From Gyrodactylus bullatarudis (Eukaryota > Platyhelminthes > Monogenea > Gyrodactylidea > Gyrodactylidae): a stretch of DNA of 64,000 nt. A model generated the notes under the pieces. It had not been told where the DNA came from, did not search any database, and saw only the letters and a list, made by a program, of their open reading frames with translations. Shown here one piece after another: positions 9,186 to 21,100 of the stretch (its first letter is position 1; each line of letters begins with the position of its first letter). A program made the translations under genes and the position numbers. Location: positions 186,001-250,000 of the forward strand of contig SSNU01000163.1 of assembly GCA_012064415.1 (NCBI GenBank), read 5' to 3'.

Positions 9186-12100
9186 TCAATTTTGTATGAA
9201 GGAAATGTCATTCAAAGTCTCATTAATGATTTGACAAAAGTTTTCATCTTCATTTACCAGTGTTTTCATAACCTGTAAATAAAATCAATCATATCAAGAG
9301 GAATACTACCAATGTTACAGTGATTCTGGAAACTTATGTGAGTCTGCAGACTCCCTGAAAGTCTGTAGAATTTCTAGGGAATCTGGAAACTCGGTATTCA
9401 GATTTCCTGATTATCTATTCACTAGTTACAGTGAATCTGGAAACTTTAGGAATTCTTCAGAATCCCTGCAGACTCTCAGGAAATCTGAAAACTAATTATT
9501 CATTTGAAAACTTGAAATTTCAGATTTTAACTCATGTAGAATGTATTTCAATGTTTTTGCGATAAAATTTATCTAGTTGATTCGTCACACTGCTGTAACA
9601 TCATATGAAGACCCAGCTAGAGGACCGCTCTATATATATCTGAGCTAAATCAAATAAACCGAATAGCCTCAAGTAATACTCAGAAACTTTCTTTTTAACT
9701 AATTTTAAACTAATTCTGAAAATACTTGTGCATTCGGCTAAATACCGAAATGAGGAATCTTTCATAATTATCCAGATTCACTGTAGCTAGTGAATAGATA
9801 ATCAGGAAATCTGAATGCCGAGTTTCCAGATTCCCTGGTTCACTAGGGAGTCTGCAGACTCACATGAGTTTCCAGAATCACTGTAACACCAATATTGCAT
9901 TACGATATATTTTTTTTGTAAGGAATACGTTCTTAAATTTAAAAAAATATGGCAATAATAAAATCTGATTATAGAAGAATACATATAAACATGCATCTCT
10001 GAATAAAATTGTGAAAATAGTCTGAAAATTAATTCGATTCGTTATCTGGTTAGTGAAGGGGAGAATAAAGGAGAGATTTTGAATAGTCAATTTTAGATCT
10101 GATATTAGCCATAACTGATTCAAGATCAGTAAGGTTCTGACAATCAGATAAGTCAAACTTAGTAAAGAGAAAATTAAAACAAGATAATAGAGCATTGATA
10201 TCATACGATATGTTTCTTGAGTTATATTTTCTAACAGAAATGAAGAAGAAGATTCAGAAAATTTCTTAATAATAAGTGCAAATTTACAGACCCAAAGTGG
10301 ATTCAGACCAGGTATAGCTATAAGAACATTGTAAAACATCTTGTAAGATCAAAGGATCTTTAAATGAAACAAGTCATTCTTCCTAATTTTGATCTCACGC
10401 TTTTTTTCCACGCTCTACCCTTGATCCCTATTCATTAGGACTGCCTCTCTACAAAGCTAAAGTTTATTCATTATGACTACAGAGGTAGTCTCAATATATT
10501 TTTACAGCTCTATAAAGCAGTGAATTATCCCATATCAAATTCACATGCTTGATGAACAATGCTCACAAATTCGAGAGAGCCAAATTCTTAAATGCTCATT
10601 ATCATTTATTCGTTATCAATAAAAATTATTTGAAGAGTGAAAAGTTTGGTCCATTTCCTGCTTCTCTAGGTATTTTCGTGATTTCCAATTGATTATTTCA
10701 TAGTATCTTTATGTTAACCGAGGTAGAGCGAATAGACCCGACTACAAAGTGTATCACTAAGCTCCATGTTTAAAATCGAATTGTTTGCGAAAGTTAAAAT
10801 GTCCTTGAGATGAGAATTTTTAAAGAAATAAAATGCCAGATTATACCATAAATTATTTACAGATTATAATTATCAGAACAAATAAATTGAAATCTCACAT
10901 TAAAATGAACTGATGTTGTGGACAGATTCACAATGAAATCGGCCAAATGTTGTCTAACTTCTCCATTGAACTCCATGGGTAATTGGGATGTCTGTGTGTA
11001 GAAAGTATTAAAAATAGAATTCAATATACTCCCCCTTGGTAAGGAGAGAGGAAATGCCAGAGAATGTAATCATTTTATGAAATTTTATAATTGACAGGTT
11101 AGCCTCTCATCTCAATCTGTATAATTTAGAAAGAAAGCGTATATATAAAATATTGGCATTGAATAAGAAACAGGCTTACAAGAGACCAACCACCACCTTA
11201 CAGAATGATAAAAAGTATAAAAACATGGAAACTTATGAATGGGAGAGTTACCTCTTTGTCCTTGAATGTGAGCCAAGGTGGGATACTTTGTAGGAGACGT
11301 TTGCGATTATTCTCCAGTTCCTCACGAAGTGTTTGAGCTTCATCGATTCGTTTTTGTAGACAATCAATCTGCTGGTCAATATATTCCTTAATTGAGAAAA
11401 GAAAGTTTCGTTACTGATCCATCAGATGAGAATCCTTAATTTCTGTTCTTTTAAATGAGACCTTGGTTCGAAAGGTTGCTTAAAGAATCCAGTTTAAGTA
11501 CAACTATCTCCCCATCTTGAATGGTCTATAGATCCATTTTTAAATATTTTTGGATCCATTAACATCGATAAACTAGATTATGGAAGGAGAAATTATCTTT
11601 TTCCCATCATCTAAAATATAATGCATCCGTGAAAGCATTCGTCCAGCACTACTACATACAAAAATAGCACAGCATATTCAACACAATTAAAGGATAAATA
11701 CTAAATTCACTTCTAACTTGTTACAATTTAAATGGTGAATCGATTCTTAAATTCATCAATTCCATTCATTTTGAGATATAGAAATTTATTTTCCTAGAGT
11801 CGGTGAGAAATGCAGACCTGAGAAATAAAAACTTTTATTTAAAAGTAAAGCTGATTGATATGAAGTTGGGAATTAATGATTTTCACAGAAATCTCGACTC
11901 ATGCTGCCCACTTTTACCAGTTAAAGAAAAAAAATTCTGAAAAAAAATATTTTTATGAAAAATATGGTCATTTTTCAAATTCATTTTGCGCCAAAATCAA
12001 ATTTTTTCGAACTTTGAGCTAAATTTTTTTATTGTTTTAAAAGTGGGAGGCTGATCAAAAGAGTTTTTCAGGATCAAGATCAGGCAAGAAAATAAATTCA

Positions 12101-15100
12101 ACTGTATTTGATCTTATGCATAATCACATTATCGTTTAGGAGCGGAATTTAGACTTTTTGATCATTTTGATCATTTGAAAATAATAATTCAAAATCTCGA
12201 AAATAGGGAAACTATCGATAATTTGACGGGGCTATTATCTAATCTTGATCTGGAAAATCAATTTATTATCGCTATCCCATTTTCGAATCAAAAAAAATTT
12301 TCAGCTCAAATTACGAAAAAATGGGATTTTGGCGCCAAATGGGAATTTGAGAAATGACCATATTTTTTATAAGAACAATTTTTTTCAGAATTTTTTTCTT
12401 TGAATGGTAAAAGTGAGCAATATGAGTAGGATTCCAGAAAATCTTTAACAAATTCGAATTCTTGATGAAAATATCGAGATTTCTGTAAAATGATAGAGTC
12501 CCAACTTTATAAAAACTTGTAATCTCTGTGGGATAAGGCTCGTAAGACAAGGGCGGCTAAACTTAAGTTCGACCGAACACCCTAAAATCGTTAATATATC
12601 CCTTGTAAGTAGCTATGTAATATAAAAATATTATATAATTAAATAATATTATCAAAAAAGCATTAAATACTCACAAAAATTAATTTATTGACAACATGAA
12701 TTTACATTAAACTTTTTAGAACTCGTTCAGCAATAATTCCTGGATCAAGGTTAACGTTCATCTGAATACATGAAAACTGGCCAGTTTTAATCCAACACAA
12801 GTATAATCGATCCTCAGTTTAACTGAGTCAGTTATCAATACAATTATATTTAATACTCCAAAATATGATTAGGTTCTGTCATTGGCTTGAGTACCAACAT
12901 TTTTTAAAATAACTTCATGTCTAAACAAAACATATTTTTCGAAGGTACACTTCTTATTTAAATTAACTCAATAGAAGACAATTATCATTCATCATTTTCA
13001 AAATTAATCATGCCTGAATCAAACATCTTCAACTTCCCTAACAAGGGAATCTCTATTGAGAATGTTGAAAAAATGAATACTGTTTATCTGATGAGCAGTT
13101 ATGACGAACATTTGGAAACCATAAAACTCTGCCAGTCTCGGATTGATATCTACAAACCGCAAGCATTCTTGTGGAGAGATCATGAAGCTCAACAAGAAAA
13201 CTCAGGCAGTAGATCAATATGAATTTTTCTGCAATAAGTGCAGGAAGTTTGTTAGTATTCGAACTGGTAAGCTATGTTAATTAATTAATTTCAGGAACAT
13301 TCTTTGCCGGATCAAGATTGGCGATTGTCCAGATCCTTTCAATAATATACCTGGTTCTCAAGTCTGCTACGAATCTAGACTTGATTTGTCACATGGTCAA
13401 GATATCAGTTCCAACTGCTGTCGACTGGACCAATTTTGTTCGAGACATCTTTGTAGAACGTTTCCTCAATCAAGATCTTGTAGTCGGAGGCTTCCCCAAA
13501 GAAGTTCAAGTTGACGAGACCCATGTTGTAAGAAGAAAATTCCATAGAGGCCGGGAACTAGCCACTCAAGTATGGATTTTCGGAGGTGTTGATGAAGATG
13601 GAAATATCTTCATGAAAATCGTTGAAGAGCGAGACAAATCGACTCTTCACTCTCTAGTACGAAAGCACATAGCTCCTGGATCACATATTGTCAGTGACGA
13701 ATGGAAAGGATATGGTGGCTTAGAGAATGCAAAAATAGAATGCATGAGTTTCTTAAAATTATGCATCAACTTTATCCTGTCGAATAAATTTATATTTATC
13801 CACATAATATCCTTTATATCCTTATATATATAAATGAATTAAAAATATATAACTTAAGATTTCTCAGCGTAAAAAAGGCTTATCGTGTTGAACTGTTCAA
13901 CTTGAACAGAATCATGCGATATCAATTTTTTTAAATAAATAATAAAATGAAATATACAAATAAGTTAATTTAAATAAGAAGTGTACCTTCGAAAAATATG
14001 TTTTGTTTAGACATGAAGTTATTTTAAAAAATGTTGGTACTCAAGCCAATGACAGAACCTAATCATATTTTGGAGTATTAAATATAATTGTATTGATAAC
14101 TGACTCAGTTAAACTGAGGATCGATTATACTTGTGTTGGATTAAAACTGGCCAGTTTTCATGTATTCAGATGAACGTTAACCTTGATCCAGGAATTATTG
14201 CTGAACGAGTTCTAAAAAGTTTAATGTAAATTCATGTTGTCAATAAATTAATTTTTGTGAGTATTTAATGCTTTTTTGATAATATTATTTAATTATATAA
14301 TATTTTTATATTACATAGCTACTTACAAGGGATATATTAACGATTTTAGGGTGTTCGGTCGAACTTAAGTTTAGCCACAAGGGCTGAGTAGAGTTTATTT
14401 CAAATTCAAATCAAGTCTCGAAAAATTAATCTTTTATTGACTATAACGTTGTTCGCTTGCTACCTGACTATGTTGTCTTCTGGCTTGTATTGGCCAATAT
14501 ATATATACCATGGTATATCTGTAGAAAAAGAAAGGGGAGAGAAAGGTGTAGTATTTCTTAAAGAATAAGGATTATAAAAATTATAGTGATTGTTATAGTA
14601 ATCAGAATTATTAGAGTAATAACTCTGATAATATAATTCATCACTTGAAAGAAAATAAAGATTAGAATAAAAAACATTTAGATTACCCTGATAAAAATAG
14701 TTAGGACTCACACAATATTTCGAATACATGTGGTATTCTTCTTCTGGCGTGAGATTTTTCAAAAAACTTGAGATGCTCAAAACCTTGTTTATCCAATCAA
14801 AAAATTAAACCAATCAGATATCTTCTCAACTTTAATCAATCAATTCTAACCAACGATTTCCAATATTTATATCCGTCTTATTACCATTAACAACCTCGTT
14901 TAGTTTAATCTCTAAAGACTCCAAAACCATATTTTTATATTTTTTCCTCATATTTCCTAGACTTTTTACGTTATTAAAATCTATAATATGATCTGGATTA
15001 TCAGCCCAGTGTTTAGCTAGTGCTGACTTGTCTACCTTTTCTATAGCCTTTTTATGTTCTTTACACCTAATTTCAAAATTTCTTTCTGTATGACCTATGT

Positions 15101-18100
15101 ATGACTTAATAATTTTAATTTTCTTTCAAGTGATGAATTATATTATCAGAGTTATTACTCTAATAATTCTGATTACTATAACAATCACTATAATTTTTAT
15201 AATCCTTATTCTTTAAGAAATACTTTTTTTTCCAGATAGACCAATACAACCCAGAAGACAACATAGTCAGGTAGCAAGCGAACAACGTTATAGTCAATCT
15301 ATGCCGAACAGCTCCCTGAAGAACTACTTGGTTCAAAATTATTAATCTTTTAACCTTACATCGTTGTAATAACCAGATTCAGTATGGCTTCCATTTTCAT
15401 AGATATTTCCAGCAATCAGTGAAGATATATTGACACTGTTGACCAACTTCCGACCTTCAAAAATGGCAACTCGCTTTGCCAACTGACATAGAAGACGAAT
15501 TACGCTGCTTATATCTGTACAGAGGCGTTCAAAACGAATAGCTGTTGTCTTGGCCACTTGATGGCCCGTTCGTAGTTGTGCTATGGAATTGTGATTCATA
15601 ACAGTTCCCTCGTCTACAAAATGACTCTGACTTGTTTGTATAACATCTTCGGGTGATTGTTTTTCAACTGGACTTGAATTCAACTCATTCGAGTTGACAT
15701 TCTTTGGTATAAGATTTCCAGGCGTAAAATTATCCGGTATATGCTGAAGTATCTAAGGAATACAAAGAGTTTTAACCAAAGTTCCAAGTAAATTTTGATT
15801 ATGTGAAAAACTATTCTTACTTTTTTCAATGAATTTTCTAAATTATTTAATTCCTGATGATACTCGGAAAGTGTTTGCTTCCTATTGGCTAATCTGAGAA
15901 CAATGCATCTGTGTAATCGTCTCAGGATTGTATTTAATTCATGGCCGTTTAAGCGTTCATCATCCGTGTTGTTTAGCTCAGATTTGGATCCATCCACGCT
16001 ACTTGTGGAAGAGGTATTACAACTGGACTCGCAAGAGGTACCTTTTGCTGGAAGATTATCTGGATAGCTGCCCAGAGATTTGTATCTGGAAATGAGTAAT
16101 TTGGCTTAATACATTCACATACATTCTAAAATTCATTTAAACTAATAATTTAAACCAAGAAAGAAGTTAAATAATATGTATTTTCAATGGATCTAAAAAA
16201 AGTATCAAAACTAATTCATTTTTTGGTAAATTTGCGATAAAATATTTAAAAAATGATACGTTAAAATCAAAAAATAATATTTCTCGAATATCTTAGATCT
16301 AAAAAAATGTTTAAAGATTAGATATCTGTATTTGAAATCTCAAATAATGAATGATCAGTTAACAGTTTATTTAATTATCCATTCTTTCAGAGTGAATGCT
16401 ACGCCATTCAATCAAGAACACAGAAAAATCAACTGACACAAATTGATAATTTCACCAAACAATATCAAAATGAAAAATATATTTTCCAAACATAAAAATT
16501 GAGTGTATGGAGAGAGGCTGATGTCTCGTGATGAAGTCAAAAAACATATTTCTTTCCTCTTTCTGTTTTCAAAAACATAAAGTGTAGAAATTTAAAGAAT
16601 AAAATAAACCAAATCAAGTCTGTAGCAATGTCAAATTCAAAGGGAATAAACAAATTAAATGATGGATAAATAGAAAAATGAACTAATTCTTGGGCATTGA
16701 GAGTCCAACCCTGGTTCGATTCTTGCCTATGGTATACTGAGGAGTCTCAATTAGGACGAAAAACGTCTATACCTGCCATACATTTTTGGAATGTTTCTTT
16801 ACTAGCTTATAAATTAGATACACGCTGAGTCTTATCTCTAAGGGAAGATTCGTGACTTTTCCACATCCAATTAGAGATACTACAAGACCTAAATAAATTA
16901 ACTATTTACTATAACGTTGTTCGCTTGCTACCTGACTATGTTGTCTTCTGGCTTGTATTGGCCAATATATATATACCATGGTATATCTGTAGAAAAAGAA
17001 AGGGGAGAGAAAGGTGTAGTATTTCTTAAAGAATAAGGATTATAAAAATTATAGTGATTGTTATAGTAATCAGAATTATTAGAGTAATAACTCTGATAAT
17101 ATAATTCATCACTTGAAAGAAAATAAAGATTAGAATAAAAAACATTTAGATTACCCTGATAAAAATATTACTTTTTCTACAGATAGACCAATACAAGCCA
17201 GAAGACAACATAGTCAGGTAGCAAGCGAACAACGTTATAATCAATCTATGCCGAACAGCTCCCTGAAGAACTACTGTACTTGGTTCAAAATTATTAAAAT
17301 TAAGTATCTAAAATACTTAAATAATAAAAACAAATATATAGAACTCATTCTTAGTTTTTGGTTAAAATCAAAGATAGTAAACATGAAGGGAGAAAGGTCT
17401 AATGCACGCAATCAAGGAATCCATAAGAATCAAATAATTGCCTGTGATGTAAAAGTTAATCTTGACAACATCCAACCAAATTTCGGTTCAAAATATCCTT
17501 CTATGCTACTCTTACAAGATGAATAAAATTTTCCAATTAAAAACCGATCAGATTTGTAAAACTTGTAATATTTATGAAAAATAAGAGAAATTTCCTTCTT
17601 TATTTTTGTCACAACACTACAAATCCAGATTGATTGCCAGAATTGATGATAAACCTTCATCTTCTTTTTACAATGATTTATTGTGATGTTCAAAATACAT
17701 GAACATCATCTCCTGATCTGGTGAGGGATGAAACCAAAAGAAAATATTTCTCCTCTACTGACTAGAATGATGAATCTATCACAGGCTCATATCCTCCCTT
17801 ACTCTGTGCTATAAAAATCAATTTTCTGCTTATTTCAGCTGTTTTTAAATACTACTTGATATTTTTGTTACAATAAAGATGATGATGATAAGGCTTTTAT
17901 GGTGTTTATTTGATTTGTACTGTGTTTAGATCAAAAGAATGTCCTTTTATTTATGAGGTAGAAAGAGAGGGGGGGGCAATGTAAAGGAAAATGGAATTCT
18001 CCCACATCTGATGGCTACACAATTCAAATTACAGAGCCAAATGTAAATCAGAACAATTTGTGGTAAGGTAAAAGCATTCTCTCAATCGTGTACATTTTAT

Positions 18101-21100
18101 TAACTAAATTAATCTTTGATTTTTGGAAACATCTTGAAATCCAAATGCAAATTAAGAAATATTGAAATTCGATATACTAGCGTCATGCGTAACACTGAGG
18201 TCTTGATCTCTCCTGGTTATATATTCTCAACCTTTAGCAATTCTGGACGAGAATATAATGATAATTATCTATCCAAAAGTAATTTTGTCTGAGAATTTCC
18301 CTATTCTTCACGCAATTCCGAGAACCTTTCAAACATGAAAAAAAGTGGAAAAAACCCTTTTAAAATTTAACTTTTTTGATGCATTTTTTTTGCATTTTGA
18401 CATTTTCCCAAATCACACCCAAACCTTCTGAGCACAGATTTATATCTTTATGTTTCGATAAAAGTTTGTGACCTCAAAGAGAACTGCTCTTCTTTAAAAA
18501 TCTTAGCAAAATTGAATAAATAACTTGGCATTTGGTAATGCGCAAAATCTAATGTACTAAAACGAAAGGAATTCTTTTTCTTATGTTACCAAGTTTTTTT
18601 CTTCTTAATCTGACTCGGAATCTACAAATGTTTGAGCCTTTTAAAATATTCAAGATTCAAGTTTATCTCAGAGAATTGAACAAACTTCTGCGAGTTAAAA
18701 AAAATCCTTAAGAAGAAAAGCAGTGCTCTACTCACTAACAAACCACAAATGTATTTAGATGATGTAGTAGAAATTTCAATTATGCTCCTTCATTTTTTAC
18801 ATATAAAGTCTTGATAGGTAATATCATCATTATAATTTAAGTCTTTACCTCTCATGGTAGAGAGTCAGGAGACGTTGCCTTTGAAGAATAATAATCTTTT
18901 TGAATGAGATATCTAAATTCTGTATGAATTTTTTAAAGAATAGAGAAAATTTCATCCCAAAGTTATCACAAGAGAAAGATTTACCTTGCACTTAATAAGA
19001 GAGTTTTGCAAAAGTTAATCTCTCTCTCTCTCTGTGTGTAGGTGTGGGCATTTGTGTCTAAGAAATATTTGCTGTGACAATCACGCACCATCAGATGATT
19101 TGAAATTCTAATTTGAACTTTTCACGGGTTCATTCAATGAGGCAAATAAATTTATAGCTCTATTTTAAAATTGTAGTGAAATCGATTACTAAATGTCCTT
19201 TAGCACTGTAAAATGAAAAACTTGAGAAAATTTCAAAATCATCAACCTATTGAATAGGAACAAAGGTAGTATGTTGGAAGGTGTTGAAGCTTACCAAATC
19301 CATTTGGAGGAACCAAGCCTTTGTCAAATAACTGACATCATCTTATTTCTTTATTTAATTTTGAAGTCTCAACAAGAATTCCCACTTTCAATGGTCTAAT
19401 TTTACTACAAATATTCATTGAGTATCACTTTGAGTCTGAACTGATCTACGATAATCTACCTGGTAGTTTAAAGGCTTGGAATGTGAGTCAGGAGAGAGGA
19501 ATGGAATAATATTTTTTTGTGGAAACCTGAATAACTTGTACTTTTTCTAATAGTTTTTAATGAATACAGTATAGTATACTGTATACTATATTGTATTATT
19601 TTTATTATTGCATTATTTCTCTCAAGATATTCATTCAAAAAAGAGTGAGGGACTGTATATTTATGTTACGCGTGTGTATGCAAAACAGTCCTACAACAGA
19701 CATTACTGTATTACACAAGTGTGTGTGTACTGGTAGTAAATTCAGATCTTGTGCAATTTCATTTATGTATAAGGTTATCATCAAATGTACATAGTAAATA
19801 CAATAAAATAACATGATTAAAACAAATGTCTTGTCTTTGGAGAATTTACAGACAAACTTTCTGCAGACTTCTTCACTACATCTCTTCAGTATGGAATAAT
19901 AATGATCCAACATTTTTTTCAAAAATACATTCTCATTAATTGCACGTAGTACGTGAGGGATGCTGAAATTTAAGACGAAATCTATTTTGTTAAAATTATG
20001 CGTTCATTCATTCATTACAGTATTGAAAAAAAACATGATCCCAACACAATCACAACACGTCTTTCGCCCACTTGATCAAAATCACATCAACATGATATTA
20101 AAAGATTAGCTTGTAAGAGAGTCCAACCCATTTCCTTGTTGAAGTATTGTTTAACTCCTCATAGAACACAACACTTTCCTCCAGTGGTAATTTGAACTAA
20201 AAGATACTCAAAATACCTCTCGTTAGAAAGGCAAATCAAGCTACAAGATTATGTATTACTCATAATGGATAGCTGATCAAAGTTACTTAAAGAGGGGTGA
20301 TTTTATGGAAATGTAGTCAAATGTATTTAAAATATGTATTTAGTACGTTTTTAATGGAAACCTATAAATTCTGTATGAACTGCAACTGAAATAAACGAAA
20401 AAAATGATACTGCAAGGGTAAATTTCCCTAAATATTATTTATACCAAAAGCTCAATACTACTGAGTCAATAGTTTTCTCCAGCTAGTAGTCATTCCCATA
20501 ATGAGATGAGTTTTTAGAGCTACTGTAAAAAGATATAAAATCTAAAAAAAAATTTTCAATTTGTGCATAATTTTTACAGAATTTACAGTGTTTTTAGACA
20601 ATTAAGCTGCTAGCAAAGTGTGGTCACAGGTAATTACTACATATCCAAATGAAATCTAACTTGTATGAAAAATCTTCTCACATGTTAGAATTCGGATGGG
20701 CAAGAGGGTCAATAATACTCAATACTCACGATGGTGAAACGAGTCTACATTGCAGAGTAACAGTTTCCCAAACTATTTGATAAGAATTATTCGATTCTAC
20801 AGAACACAATCAAAACGAATAAATGATGGCTGGAAATACCTTTTTTGAGACTCTGAAGGAATTTGATAAATACATTAAGTACAATCAGACAATAATGCCG
20901 TCTAAGGAAAATGATTAATGATCCTGTATCTAAATTCGATGAGATTTTTAATCTAGTATTTTCATTAAAAGTACCAAAAGACTAAAGTTGATATGAAGTC
21001 GAAAGAACTGCCTGTATTTATAAAACAATTCCAATATCTTTCTCTGGATAGTCAAGAAAGCAAGTTTTTAAAATTTTCATAAAATTTAGACAAAAAATTC

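Noticed and set aside
14460..14780. Tyr/Asn-rich minus-strand ORF of 106 codons
   Set aside because: Most of it is the arm of foldback family C, present also at 16915-17160 without the start, so it is repeat sequence rather than a gene.
16700..16735. tRNA-like B box (GGTTCGATTC)
   Set aside because: No A box at the right distance and no foldable cloverleaf or acceptor stem.
19635..19922. 95-codon minus-strand ORF
   Set aside because: Low-complexity, hydrophobic, no splice or motif support, inside an AT-rich intron.
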